The notes below the pieces were generated by a model. That model made no database searches. It saw only the letters and a program-made list of their open reading frames with translations, and was not told where the DNA came from. The position numbers and the translations under genes were made by a program. Below are positions 1 to 8,981 of a stretch of 64,000 nucleotides of DNA, piece after piece. How positions within the stretch are numbered: the stretch's first letter is position 1; each line of letters opens with the position of its first letter. The stretch is from Methanobrevibacter ruminantium (GTDB taxonomy: Archaea; Methanobacteriota; Methanobacteria; Methanobacteriales; Methanobacteriaceae), in assembly GCA_004553595.1 (NCBI GenBank), contig SFKZ01000001.1, positions 1 through 64,000 on the forward strand. The letters run 5' to 3'.

Positions 1-417
1 CAAATTAGAAGCAACAATCTTGGTTTTAGTCTTTGTGCCTTTTGTGCTAACAGACCCTCCATCAACAACAGAAGATTTGTTCACAACTGGAACATCACTT
101 TTCAAAGTGTTAAAAGAGTTAGTGGAATCTGCATTAGACACTAAATTTTCCTCATTAAGATTATCGTCTGTTTCATCATTATTTTCTAAGTAAAATTTAT
201 CAATATGCTCTTGATCATCAATGCCAATATTTTTAGATATATCAATCTTTAAAGCATCATAACCTTCATCATATGGCAAATCAGAACTTAAGTATGATTC
301 AATGCTCTTGTTTTCAGCATCATCCGCTGCAAAAGCAGAGTTTAAACAACATAAGCATAAGATTGAAACTAAAGCTAAAATTAAAATCTTATTCGTAAAT
401 CCATATCTAAAACTCAT
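1..417 (-). CDS. Adhesin-like secreted protein, 5' part only (runs off the window)
   Basis: The minus-strand frame is open from an ATG at 417 to the window edge, giving 139 codons of a truncated gene. The N-terminus is a clear signal peptide: basic start (MSFRYGFTNK), a hydrophobic core (ILILALVSILCLCC) and a probable cleavage after ..NSAFA. The mature part is acidic and low-complexity (many D, E, N, S), followed by a Lys/Thr stretch (TKGTKTKTK). This layout is typical of large Methanobrevibacter surface or adhesin-like proteins, in which a disordered N-terminal segment precedes beta-helix or Ig-like repeats. Those repeats would lie outside the window, so the family assignment is an inference. 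No GGAGG-type site is obvious before the ATG; the upstream DNA is very AT-rich. Confidence 0.6.
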   Translation of the reverse strand, partial: MSFRYGFTNKILILALVSILCLCCLNSAFAADDAENKSIESYLSSDLPYDEGYDALKIDISKNIGIDDQEHIDKFYLENNDETDDNLNEENLVSNADSTNSFNTLKSDVPVVNKSSVVDGGSVSTKGTKTKTKIVASNL

Positions 418-1149
418 AGAAATCACTAAAAAAATGTAACTATTTTTTTTAACTATTGAATTAATATTTAATCAATGGGCAATCTTGAAAATCATTATTT
501 TGGAATATCCTCAAATTTTAATGAATTTTCAAAGGGCCAAAAAGTCTAATGGTGTCAAAATATCAATTAAAATCTAAAGATTTCTGTATTATTAATATTA
601 TAAAAACATTATTATTGAACAAAATAATATTTTTATCATAAAAATTAATTAAAAAAATAAACATTTCTTTATTTATTTTAATATTTTCTAAAAAAATATT
701 TTTTTAAGTAAAAATATGTAAAAACTCTTTGATAATCATTAAACGATATTTAATTTTTCATGTTTTAATTAATCAATCTGCATTGATAATAATTAAATAT
801 GATATTATATAAATAATTTTTCAATCCATATCCTTACAATATGAATATTTGCTTAAAACATGTCATTCATCAATTAATTCAGTTATTGATTAGTTTGTCA
901 AATTACTTGCTTTAATCTTATTTTTAAAAATGCGAACTGTTTCTATTGGTGATGAAAATTTATCAGCCAAAGTTTTTCAATATCTGCAAGTCATGCTTTT
1001 TCACAGATTTTTCATTTCGAGTCTTTCAAAAAATTTGTTGATTTGAAAAATTTTTCTAAAAAATAGTGTTCATTTGAATTTTTTATGTTTTTTAATTAAA
1101 AATAATTAAATTTATCATAAAATTATTTATGAAGTTATTATAAAATCAA
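418..1149. other. Long AT-rich intergenic region, no gene seen
   Basis: No open frame with a ribosome binding site or recognisable product is visible on either strand. The stretch is made of A/T runs and must hold the promoter of the leftward adhesin-like gene, but so many TATA-like strings are present that a single one cannot be picked. Confidence 0.4.
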
Positions 1150-1425
1150 ATGTTTACCAATGTAAAATCTTCATATATCCTTTAAAAGATTCAAAAATTG
1201 AAAGAACCAGCAATAAAATTAAAAATGCTTTTCAAAAAACATATTAAATCAAGGAAAAAGACTTTTAAGAGTGTGCGTGGAGTTTTAAAGAGAATCTATT
1301 GAAAATATCTAATTTAGAACCACAATCGAAAACTTAATCCAGTTTACCAACAAAGTTTTTGAAAAAACCAATAGATGTGAAAAATTAAAAAATAATTATT
1401 TTATTAAATTGTAAAATAATAAAGA
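1150..1425 (+). pseudogene. Degenerate transposase C-terminal remnant
   Basis: Two overlapping plus-strand frames carry adjoining pieces of what looks like one protein. From about 1194 one frame reads IERTSNKIKNAFQKTY and then a stop; the next piece, in another frame from about 1240, reads KSRKKTFKSVRGVLKRIY and then a stop. A third fragment (about 1315-1412) reads RTTIENLIQFTNKVF. A TSNxIxNxFQKT segment followed by a basic, aromatic stretch resembles the C-terminal part of DDE transposases found in methanogens. No terminal inverted repeats or target duplication could be found, and the upstream catalytic part is missing. The identification is from motif memory only and is tentative. Confidence 0.35.
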
Positions 1426-1437
1426 AATAAACAAAAA

Positions 1438-1620
1438 TTATTTTTTATCCATCAAATCCTCTTTATAAAAACCATAGAAATTGCTGCAATATCCACACAT
1501 TGGATATTTTCCATAGTGATAATGAGCACCTTCATCACTGTTCATGTCAAATTCCTTTCCACAGGTGTAACAAACTTCTATTTTTTCTTCCTTTTTATCA
1601 TTATTTTCATTTTCTGCCAT
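1438..1620 (-). CDS. Small zinc-ribbon-like protein
   Basis: This gene encodes about 60 residues starting MAENENNDKKEEK. An in-frame start 12 codons upstream is possible, but the ATG at 1620 has a GGGGATAC ribosome-binding sequence at the right distance, so it is preferred. The protein has an acidic/lysine-rich N-terminus, a CYTCGKEF motif and a CGYCSNFYGF motif, forming a CxxC..CxxC pair with two histidines (HYH) between them. It is probably a single zinc ribbon or knuckle. No catalytic motif is visible. Function is unknown; a role in nucleic-acid or protein binding is only a guess. It stands alone between the transposase remnant and the HAD/coiled-coil gene. Confidence 0.6.
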   Translation of the reverse strand: MAENENNDKKEEKIEVCYTCGKEFDMNSDEGAHYHYGKYPMCGYCSNFYGFYKEDLMDKK

Positions 1621-1739
1621 CGTATCCCCACATATTATTAATAAAATTTCCATCACAATTATAATAAAATTAGATTTAACTATTATATAAATTTACTTAA
1701 CTATTATATGTCTATTATATTTCTATTAAATCTATTAAA

Positions 1740-1945
1740 GAATCAGCATGAAAATAACTATAATAAATAAGCTCAAATGAAAAATAAACAAAATAAGAAT
1801 TAAAATAAACTAAAATAAAAATTAGAATAAAATAAATTAAAATAAAATAATAAAAAAAGTAAATTAAAAAAAATATAAAATAAACTAAATAAAAGAAATT
1901 AAAAAGAAATTAAAAGAAAAAATAAAAATTAATTAAATATAATTT
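1740..1945. repeat. Low-complexity A-rich tract
   Basis: About 200 bases made almost entirely of imperfect repeats of AAAATAAA and AAATTAAA. It lies just downstream of the HAD/coiled-coil gene and upstream of the small zinc protein. It probably contains the promoter of the latter and the U-rich transcription end of the former (U-rich on the minus-strand transcript). Confidence 0.6.
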
Positions 1946-1947
1946 AA

Positions 1948-3807
1948 TTAATTAATATCGTATTTTTGCAAGAGTAAAAGCTCTTCGGTAGATAATTTCT
2001 TACCGTTTTTGAATTTATCAAAGATACTTTCAGCTCTTTCTTTTTCTTCACGATTTTTCTTATTGTTAGAAGAACCACCAGATTTATCAGATCTGCGTTT
2101 TCTGTTTTTGTTGCTTCCTAACTTTTTATTGATAACATGAATTTCACTTAAAATCATTTTAAATTCTTCATGTTTTGCAGAAGCATTCTTTCTTGCTTGG
2201 ATGAATAACTTATGTGCTTCATCAGCAGCAGTTCTGATTTCATCAGTTTTTCTGAAGTAAGAAAGCATTTGTTCGTGAGCTTCTTGTGCTTGTTCTGAAA
2301 GTTCAACTACTTTAGCGTGGTATTCTTCAGATTTCTTCTTGAGTTCAGCAGCTTCTTCTTTGACTTTATCGTCTTCTTTGATTTCTGCAAGTTCTTTTCT
2401 TAAATCATTTGCATTTTTAACAAGTTGATTTTCCTTTTTGATGTCTAAAACTCTGGTTTCGATAATTTTATCAATCTTTTTGATTTCAGCTTCAATCCTG
2501 ATTTTATCTTTTTTACCAGAAGACCATTCAAGACTTTTAATTTCGTCATTGACTTTATTACGTGCATTCTTGTTTTCTTCAACTTGCTTGTTGATTTCAT
2601 TACGTTGATCTCTGAACTCAATAGCTTTAGCTAAGTTTTCTTTTAATTCAGAATTTAATTCATCACGTATTTTACGTTGTTCTTTAGCTTCCCTGTTAAA
2701 TGCTTCTCTTTCATCTGCAACTTTAGCAATACGTTCTTCTCTTTCATCTTTTTGAACTCTTACACCTTCAATGGTGTCAGCTAAATCAAAATCAGGTTCT
2801 GGAAGAGCGTTTTTCTTTTTGGATTTTTTAGGTTTTGCCTCTTTAACAGGTTTTTCTTCAGCCACTTCTTCTTCAGCTTCAGGAGCCTCTTCCTCAGCAG
2901 CTTCCTCTTCAGCTTCTTCCTCATCTTCAGCAACTTCTTCTTCTACTGCTTCTTCTTCCACATCTTCAGCTTCTTCCTCAGCAGTTTCTTCTTCAGCCAC
3001 TTCTTCTTCAGCTTCTTCAACAACTTCTTCTGTTTCTTCGATTTCTTCAACTACTTCTTCAGTTGCATCTGCAACTTGTTCTTCTTGGTTTTCAACAACT
3101 ACATCAGTAGTTTCAACTACTTCAGTTTCTACAGCAACTTCTTTATCCACGTCAGCATCTCCTTCAGTGTTTTCAGAGTTTAAATTAATGATGACATTTA
3201 AAACGTCAGTTAAATCACGGGTTTCTACAATAATATCCGCGTTTTCTTTTAAAGCAGGTTTTGCATTAAAAGCAATTCCGTATTTAGCAGATTCAATCAT
3301 AGAGATATCATTTGCTCCATCACCAACAGCAACACATTCATCTAATGTGTAACCTTTTTCTTCTATGAGTTTGGATAGAACATCTAATTTTGAACCAGAT
3401 ACTAATGGTCCAGTGACTTCACCAGTTAAGACCCCGTCTTCTTCAACTAATGAATTTGTGAATATGTTATCCACATCAAGTTTTCCCTTAATAGTATCGG
3501 CGATTATATCAAAACTACCGCTAATAATAGCTACTTCAAAACCATTTTCCTTTAAAGTAGAGACGGTTTCTTTAGCTCCTTTCATTAGAGGCATTTCATT
3601 AGCTAATGTCCTAATATCGTCAGTAGCAACTCCTTTGAGAAGCCCTACTCTTTTCTTAATGGATGTTTCGAAGTCAATATCACCTTGCATAGCCTGCTCA
3701 GTGATTGCTGCAATTTGATCTTCAATATTAATTAATTTTCCAATCTCGTCTATGCCCTCACCATCAATAATAACATTATCTAAGTCAAATACTACAAGTT
3801 TAATCAA
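1948..3807 (-). CDS. serB: Phosphoserine phosphatase-like HAD domain fused to an archaeal coiled-coil protein
   Basis: About 619 residues. Residues 1-210 form a HAD hydrolase of SerB type: nucleophile motif DLDN near the start, a SGSF motif II near residue 97, a conserved lysine region, and GDGANDISMI near 162-171. SerB converts phosphoserine to serine. Residues about 220-320 are extremely rich in Glu/Val/Ala, followed by a basic KPKKSKKK patch. Residues 350-575 are predicted long coiled coil. The tail (KKLSTEELLLLQKYDI) resembles the end of archaeal coiled-coil proteins of the COG1340 type. TTG at 3807 is preferred as start, because GGTGA precedes it by about six bases and it gives the usual MIKLVVFDLD beginning; a TTG 4 codons upstream is also open. 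The gene follows tbp after only 12 bases, suggesting co-transcription. The fusion partner's role is unknown. Confidence 0.75.
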   Translation of the reverse strand: MIKLVVFDLDNVIIDGEGIDEIGKLINIEDQIAAITEQAMQGDIDFETSIKKRVGLLKGVATDDIRTLANEMPLMKGAKETVSTLKENGFEVAIISGSFDIIADTIKGKLDVDNIFTNSLVEEDGVLTGEVTGPLVSGSKLDVLSKLIEEKGYTLDECVAVGDGANDISMIESAKYGIAFNAKPALKENADIIVETRDLTDVLNVIINLNSENTEGDADVDKEVAVETEVVETTDVVVENQEEQVADATEEVVEEIEETEEVVEEAEEEVAEEETAEEEAEDVEEEAVEEEVAEDEEEAEEEAAEEEAPEAEEEVAEEKPVKEAKPKKSKKKNALPEPDFDLADTIEGVRVQKDEREERIAKVADEREAFNREAKEQRKIRDELNSELKENLAKAIEFRDQRNEINKQVEENKNARNKVNDEIKSLEWSSGKKDKIRIEAEIKKIDKIIETRVLDIKKENQLVKNANDLRKELAEIKEDDKVKEEAAELKKKSEEYHAKVVELSEQAQEAHEQMLSYFRKTDEIRTAADEAHKLFIQARKNASAKHEEFKMILSEIHVINKKLGSNKNRKRRSDKSGGSSNNKKNREEKERAESIFDKFKNGKKLSTEELLLLQKYDIN

Positions 3808-3819
3808 TAATATCACCAA

Positions 3820-4365
3820 TTATATTAAGTCCAATTCGCTAAGTCTAGCTTTTGCATTTTCTACACCTAACCTAGCGTCTTTTTTGGTTTTAGCTCCAGT
3901 ACAAACAACTTTTCCGGAACCGAATAATAATAATACAACTTTAGGATCAGATAAACGGTATACTAAACCAGGGAATTGTTCTGGTTCGTATTCAGTGTTT
4001 TCCAATTCCAAAGCAACTGCTTCTAAATTTAAAGTAGATTGCAAATTTGCAGAAGCAACAATGTTTTGAATTTTAATATCAAACTCATGAGGAATCTCAG
4101 TATCAATAGTTCTCATAAGATCGACAGTTTTTTTAATAGCTAATTTTGAATCATCGATTGATTTAGCACCAGTACATACAAGTTTACCGGAACTAAAAAT
4201 TAAAGCAGCAGTTTTAGGATCTTGAAGTTTAAATACTAATCCTGGGAACTGTTCTCTGTTAAAATCGACACCTTCTAAAGCTTTTGCCACTTCAGTAAGA
4301 ACAATGTCTTTACCAATGCTTGCAGAAGCTACAATGTTTTCTATTTTTATATCAACATCGGTCAA
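3820..4365 (-). CDS. tbp: TATA-box binding protein
   Basis: This 181-residue general transcription factor recognises the archaeal TATA box and, with TFB, recruits RNA polymerase. The sequence shows the two imperfect direct repeats of the TBP saddle: KIENIVASASIGKDIVL.. and KIQNIVASANLQSTLNL.., each followed by FPGLV(F/Y)(K/R)L and a SGK(L/V)VCTGAK motif about 90 residues apart. Length is normal for archaeal TBP. Translation starts at a TTG placed eight bases after a strong GGAGGT. The acidic tail common in archaeal TBP is short here (..LSELDLI). It is the first gene of a likely two-gene transcript with the HAD/coiled-coil gene. Identification is secure. Confidence 0.97.
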   Translation of the reverse strand: MTDVDIKIENIVASASIGKDIVLTEVAKALEGVDFNREQFPGLVFKLQDPKTAALIFSSGKLVCTGAKSIDDSKLAIKKTVDLMRTIDTEIPHEFDIKIQNIVASANLQSTLNLEAVALELENTEYEPEQFPGLVYRLSDPKVVLLLFGSGKVVCTGAKTKKDARLGVENAKARLSELDLI

Positions 4366-4726
4366 TTTATTACCTCCAAAATTATTTAAAAAAAGTAAGT
4401 AAATATTTTAAAAAATTAATATAATTTTAGTTTTGACAAATAAAGAAAATTGACAATAAAAATCAGTTAAAATTAATAATTTTTTGATTAAAATTTTTAC
4501 TAATAAAATATATCATTTATATAGTATATAAAGTTAATGTTTATAAAGCATATAAATGGTAATACTTCTCTACATATAAAGTATTAATAAAAACTGAATA
4601 GGATTATTTATAAGGGTATTTGAAACAAATATAAAAATTGAATTAAAAATTAAAAAATGTTTAAAAGCGGTTTAGAAAATTGCTTAGAAAAGAGTTTGAA
4701 AATATTAATGATAGTGAGAAATTCCT
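4366..4726. promoter_or_regulatory. Divergent promoter region between tbp and the CYTH gene
   Basis: This 361-base A/T-rich spacer separates the two divergent genes. It contains several TATA-like strings between about 4505 and 4560 (TTTATATAG, TATATAAAG, TTTATAAAG, TATAAATGG). An 8-base inverted repeat, TAATACTT (4560-4567) and AAGTATTA (4579-4586), lies in the middle. Which TATA belongs to which gene cannot be decided from sequence alone. Confidence 0.45.
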
Positions 4727-5272
4727 ATGATAGAAGTAGAAGTGAAAGCAAAAATTAGAAGCTTTGATGAAATGAGAAAAAGGCTTGATGAGATAAATGC
4801 CGTAAAGGTCAAAACCGAACATCAGGAAGACAGGTATTTCAACAGCCCAGTCCGTGACTTTGCACAAACCGATGAGGCATTGAGAATAAGGGAAACAAAA
4901 TCAGATGAAAAGCACAACTTGTTCATTACATACAAAGGCCCTAAAATCGATGCAAAAAGCAAGACTCGAGAAGAGGTTGAAATGGGAATAGAAGATGCAG
5001 ACAAAGCATCTAAAATATTTGAGAATTTAGGTTTCAAGGAAGTGAGAACTGTTGTGAAGGACCGTGAATACTACAAATATGAAAACTATGAAATCAGCCT
5101 GGACAATGTTCACGGACTTAAACCATATATGGAAATAGAAATAAGCCTAGAGGACAATTCAGACTATTCCAAAGCACAGGAAAGCATATTTGAACTCTTT
5201 GAAAAATTAGGAATTACAGAGGGCTTCGAAAGAACTTCCTACTTGGAATTATTAGAGGAACTGGACAATTGA
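4727..5272 (+). CDS. CYTH-domain protein, class IV adenylate cyclase (CyaB) / thiamine-triphosphatase type
   Basis: The 181-residue protein begins MIEVEVKAKI, the ExExK signature that opens CYTH domains and binds triphosphate and metal. Other family marks follow: QEDRYFNSP, ALRIRE, ITYKGPK, and a late DNVHGLKPYMEIE segment with alternating acidic residues lining the tunnel. CYTH enzymes act on triphosphate-containing substrates; archaeal members are usually labelled class IV adenylate cyclase, but several family members are triphosphatases, so the substrate here is open. Length is typical. It is expressed alone, divergently from tbp. The ATG at 4727 gives the complete motif; the ribosome binding site is weak (GTGAG). 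Confidence 0.8.
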   Translation: MIEVEVKAKIRSFDEMRKRLDEINAVKVKTEHQEDRYFNSPVRDFAQTDEALRIRETKSDEKHNLFITYKGPKIDAKSKTREEVEMGIEDADKASKIFENLGFKEVRTVVKDREYYKYENYEISLDNVHGLKPYMEIEISLEDNSDYSKAQESIFELFEKLGITEGFERTSYLELLEELDN

Positions 5273-5358
5273 ATTCCAATGCTTTGAAAAATTATAAAAA
5301 AGTTTATAAAACAAAAATACATAACTTATTATATTAAATTTAAACTAAAGAAATTTAA

Positions 5359-5413
5359 GAATATTAAATTTAGGAATATTAAATTTAAGAATATTAAATT
5401 TAACAATATTAAA
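5359..5413. repeat. 15-bp tandem repeat upstream of aksA
   Basis: Three and two-thirds copies of a 15-base unit, GAATATTAAATTTAA with one A/G difference, at 5359-5373, 5374-5388, 5389-5403 and a partial copy at 5404. It lies 50-100 bases before the aksA start, so it sits in the promoter or leader of that gene. Confidence 0.85.
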
Positions 5414-5463
5414 AAAACATAAAACTAACTAAAATACAAAAGACATAAAGAGTTGATAAAAAA

Positions 5464-6642
5464 ATGCAATATTATACAAGTCCTTTCAACAAGGAAGAAG
5501 AATACAAATTCCCAAAGGATATTACTATTTATGATACAACTTTAAGAGATGGAGAGCAAACTCCTGGAGTATGCTTTTCACAGGAAGACAAATTGGAAAT
5601 AGCTAGAAAGCTTGACCAATTAAGAATCCACCAGATTGAAGCAGGTTTCCCAATTGTTTCATCCAGAGAAGCATCTACTGTAAAAGCAATAGCTAACGAA
5701 GGATTGGATGCTGAAATCATCTGTTTAGCAAGAACCAAAAAAGAAGACATTGACAGAGCTCTTGACTGTGATGTGGATGGAATCATTACATTTATGGGAA
5801 CTTCCGACATTCATTTGGAACATAAGATGCATATCAAAAGGCAAGAAGCATTGAACATCTGCATGAAATCAATTGAATATGCTAAAGACCATGGATTGTT
5901 TGTAGCATTTTCAGCAGAGGATGCAACAAGAACTGACTTAGACTTCTTGAAAAGAGTTTACTCAAAAGCAGAAAGCTATGGTGCTGACAGAGTGCATATT
6001 GCAGATACCGTTGGAGCAATCACCCCACAAGGAATTACCTTTTTAATTAAGGAACTTAGAAAAGTGACTGATGTTCAAATAGCTATGCACTGTCATAATG
6101 ACTTTGGATTAGCGGTGATAAATTCAATTTATGGATTGCTTGCAGGAGGAAGTGCTGTTTCAACAACTGTTAACGGTATTGGAGAAAGAGCAGGAAACGC
6201 TTCCCTTGAAGAGCTAATCATGTCTTTAAAATTATTGTATGGTAAGGACTTAGGCTTCAAGACCAAATACATCCAAGAGTTATCTGAATTGGTATCCAAG
6301 AAAACCGGTTTGGAAATTCCATACAACAAAGCCATTGTAGGAAGAAACGTATTCAGACATGAATCCGGAATCCATGTGGATGCAGTAATCGAAGAGCCTC
6401 TTACCTACGAACCATATTTACCTGAACTCGTGGGTCAAAGAAGACAATTGGTTTTAGGAAAACATTCCGGTTGCAGAGCTGTTAAGGCAAAACTTGATGA
6501 ATGTGGATTTAAAGTAACCAATGACCAACTTTGCCAAATCGTGAAAAAGGTAAAGGAAAGCAGAGAAGAAGGAAAATACATTGATGACGATGTATTTAAA
6601 GACATTGTAAGAAGCATTGATTCAAATTATGTTGATTTATAA
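5464..6642 (+). CDS. aksA: Homocitrate synthase AksA (isopropylmalate synthase family)
   Basis: 392 residues of the DRE-TIM metallolyase family. AksA condenses 2-oxoglutarate with acetyl-CoA and then extends the chain toward 2-oxosuberate, the precursor of the 7-mercaptoheptanoyl arm of coenzyme B. Visible motifs: DTTLRDGEQTPG near residue 24 (metal and catalytic), the HxH metal motif AMHCHNDFG near residue 208, and a glycine-rich NGIGERAGN motif. There is no long C-terminal leucine-type regulatory domain; at 392 residues it fits AksA/NifV rather than LeuA (about 500). The next gene is an aconitase-type large subunit of the same pathway, which supports AksA over citramalate synthase. The ribosome binding site (GAGTTGAT) is modest. 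Confidence 0.85.
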   Translation: MQYYTSPFNKEEEYKFPKDITIYDTTLRDGEQTPGVCFSQEDKLEIARKLDQLRIHQIEAGFPIVSSREASTVKAIANEGLDAEIICLARTKKEDIDRALDCDVDGIITFMGTSDIHLEHKMHIKRQEALNICMKSIEYAKDHGLFVAFSAEDATRTDLDFLKRVYSKAESYGADRVHIADTVGAITPQGITFLIKELRKVTDVQIAMHCHNDFGLAVINSIYGLLAGGSAVSTTVNGIGERAGNASLEELIMSLKLLYGKDLGFKTKYIQELSELVSKKTGLEIPYNKAIVGRNVFRHESGIHVDAVIEEPLTYEPYLPELVGQRRQLVLGKHSGCRAVKAKLDECGFKVTNDQLCQIVKKVKESREEGKYIDDDVFKDIVRSIDSNYVDL

Positions 6643-6929
6643 TATAATCAACATTATTCATTTTTTTATTTTTTAATCCCGAAATTCTATTTTAACTATT
6701 TTTTTAATTTAAATTTTATTTAAGCCACTTATCCCATTGTTAAATTCTATCTTGATTTTAAACCCAATCTCATCCAACTTATTTTTCAAACCTATTAAAA
6801 TTGAGATTAAATATAAATAAATTTATAAATCAATAGATTAAATTATAAAAATAGATATAGAATTAAATTAATTAAAGATATTGATAAAATTTTAATTTAA
6901 AATATTGATAAATTTTTAGGAGATTAAAT

Positions 6930-8183
6930 TTGAATATTTCAGAAAAAACATTATCCCAGAAAATAGGTCGTGAAGTAATTCCTGGAGAAATTATCGAAGT
7001 GGATGTTGATTTGGCAATGTCACATGATGGAACTTCACCTCCTGCAATAAAAACCTTTGAAAAAATAAGCGATAAGGTGTGGGACAATGAAAAGATAGTC
7101 ATTGTCTTTGACCATAATGTGCCTGCAAACACAATAGGATCTGCAGAGTTTCAAAAGGTAGCTAGAAACTTCATTAAAACTCAAGGAATTAAGAATCATT
7201 ACATTCATGGAGAAGGAATCTGCCATCAAGTGCTTCCTGAAAAAGGCCATGTTGAGCCTGGAAAAATCATTGTTGGTGCAGACTCACATACATGTACCTA
7301 TGGTGCATTCGGAGCATTTTCCACTGGAATGGGTGCTACCGATTTAGCTATTGTTTATGCCACTGGTAAGACATGGTTCATGGTTCCTGAATCATTCAAG
7401 ATAGAAGTTGAAGGGAAATTGAATCCGGGCATCACTTCAAAGGACTTGATTTTAAATATCATTGGTGAGATTGGAATAGCTGGAGCCACATATAAGACTG
7501 CAGAATTCTGTGGAGAGACAATCGACAGTTTGGATGTTGAAAGCAGAATGACCATGACAAACATGGCAATAGAAATGGGTGCAAAGAATGGAATTATGGA
7601 ACCTAACAAGGACACTATTGAATATGTTTGCGAAAGAACCGGCAAGACAAAGGATCAATTGAATATCCTTAAATCCGATAAGGATTCAGTATACGAAAAG
7701 GAATTCCTATTTAATGTAGATGATATGGAAGCACAAATAGCTTGCCCTAATGATGTGGATAATGTGAAGCCATTATCACAAGTTGCTGGAACTCACATTG
7801 ACCAAGGATTCATTGGTTCATGTACCAATGGAAGATTATCCGACCTTGCACAAGCGGCAGCAGTGCTTGAAGGAAAGCAAGTCCATGATGATGTAAGATT
7901 AATCATCATCCCTGCATCAAGGGAAATATACCAAAAGGCAATGGATTTAGGATATATAAAGACATTCTTAGATGCTGGAGCTATGGTGTCCAACCCAGGT
8001 TGCGGACCATGTTTAGGCGGACATATGGGAGTGCTGTCTGAAGGTGAAACAAGCATTTCATCTACAAACAGAAACTTCAAAGGAAGAATGGGAGACCCTA
8101 ATTCATCCGTATATTTAGCTAATGCAGGAGTGGTTGCTGCATCTGCAATTTCAGGATTTATAGAAAATCCAGATAACTTATAA
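6930..8183 (+). CDS. aksD: Homoaconitase large subunit (AksD/HacA; LeuC family)
   Basis: 417 residues of the isopropylmalate isomerase/homoaconitase large-subunit family. It hydrates and dehydrates homocitrate-type acids through a [4Fe-4S] cluster. Cluster cysteines are seen in GSCTNGR (near 297) and in NPGCGPCLGG (two cysteines, near 352-357). GADSHTCTYGAFG (near 112) is the substrate-loop motif. Methanogens carry two such paralogues, LeuC and AksD; the position right after aksA argues for AksD, but the sequence alone does not settle it. The small subunit (AksE) is not next to it and was not seen in the window. Start is a TTG with AGGAGA seven bases upstream. Confidence 0.8.
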   Translation: MNISEKTLSQKIGREVIPGEIIEVDVDLAMSHDGTSPPAIKTFEKISDKVWDNEKIVIVFDHNVPANTIGSAEFQKVARNFIKTQGIKNHYIHGEGICHQVLPEKGHVEPGKIIVGADSHTCTYGAFGAFSTGMGATDLAIVYATGKTWFMVPESFKIEVEGKLNPGITSKDLILNIIGEIGIAGATYKTAEFCGETIDSLDVESRMTMTNMAIEMGAKNGIMEPNKDTIEYVCERTGKTKDQLNILKSDKDSVYEKEFLFNVDDMEAQIACPNDVDNVKPLSQVAGTHIDQGFIGSCTNGRLSDLAQAAAVLEGKQVHDDVRLIIIPASREIYQKAMDLGYIKTFLDAGAMVSNPGCGPCLGGHMGVLSEGETSISSTNRNFKGRMGDPNSSVYLANAGVVAASAISGFIENPDNL

Positions 8184-8244
8184 ATCCATAAGCTGAAACT
8201 TCATCAAATTTCTAAACCTTAATAAACAACACGGAGAATAAATT

Positions 8245-8811
8245 ATGTCAAAACATAGTGACAATGACATCAATGTAAGATTGATTGAAAAGATCAATCA
8301 GGTTGAAGAGAAATACAATCAGAATTTTTCAAACACTCAGAAAATTCTAATGACTACTGATGGCTCAATTACAGCTATTTTAGATGTTTTATATGGAAAA
8401 ATCGCTTTAAAAACATTAGAACAACATTTCGAAGAGGCAACTGAAGAAAGTGCCAAATTGGTAAATGTTGATGCTGGAGATGAAGTGAATTATAGGGAAA
8501 TTGTAATGCATAAGGATGATTATCCTTTAATCTATGCTGTTTCTTACATTCCACTAAAAAGATTAAGCAAAGAAATGAGAGACGATTTGGTTAGGGCAGA
8601 TATTCCTATTGGAAGAATCCTAAAAAAATACAATGCTGAAACCAGAAGAGAAATAAATGTTATACAGATAGAAAATGCAACTGACAAACTTAAAGAGCTA
8701 TACAATACTGAAGAGGATTTCCTGACAAGAGACTACACCATTATTATGAATGGTGAAATCCTAATGTGGATTAAGGAATTCTTCCCAATAAATTACTTTA
8801 CTGAAATATAA
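8245..8811 (+). CDS. Chorismate-pyruvate-lyase-like protein (DUF98 family)
   Basis: 188 residues resembling the archaeal DUF98 / chorismate lyase-fold family: MTTDGSITAILDVLYGKI near the N-terminus, then REIVMH and YAVSYIPL strands and a NAETRREI segment. Relatives in methanogens have been proposed to make 4-hydroxybenzoate from chorismate, a precursor in methanopterin biosynthesis; that function is known only for the family and is not provable here. It lies 62 bases after aksD with a clean CGGAGA ribosome binding site, so it may be read with the coenzyme B genes, which would place two methanogenic-cofactor pathways in one transcript. No signal peptide or membrane segment is seen. Confidence 0.6.
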   Translation: MSKHSDNDINVRLIEKINQVEEKYNQNFSNTQKILMTTDGSITAILDVLYGKIALKTLEQHFEEATEESAKLVNVDAGDEVNYREIVMHKDDYPLIYAVSYIPLKRLSKEMRDDLVRADIPIGRILKKYNAETRREINVIQIENATDKLKELYNTEEDFLTRDYTIIMNGEILMWIKEFFPINYFTEI

Positions 8812-8838
8812 GTTATGCTGATATAAGGATGGTGGAAT

Positions 8839-8911
8839 ATAGAGCATTAAAAATATAATTTAAGCCATGAATAGTTAACTAAATATGAAAAATAGATTTC
8901 AAATGCTCTAT
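8839..8911. other. Long-loop 10-bp inverted repeat
   Basis: ATAGAGCATT (8839-8848) and AATGCTCTAT (8902-8911) are perfectly complementary and separated by 53 A/T-rich bases. The pair lies between the DUF98 gene and fen. It could be a processing or termination structure for the upstream transcript or an unrelated palindrome. There is no U-run directly after it. Confidence 0.35.
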
Positions 8912-8981
8912 TTCACAAAATAAATATATTGAAAATGGTTAAAATAAAAACAATGAATTTAAGAGAAATTAGGTGGATGAT

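Noticed and set aside
2771..3352. 193-codon plus-strand open frame, serine-rich
   Set aside because: It is the antisense of the Glu-rich linker of the SerB/coiled-coil gene; GAA/GAG codons read backwards give Ser-rich frames. No ribosome binding site or recognisable domain.
4661..4867. 68-codon minus-strand frame over the start of the CYTH gene
   Set aside because: Opposite-strand shadow of a clear CYTH domain; Phe/Leu/Tyr-rich and without a ribosome binding site.
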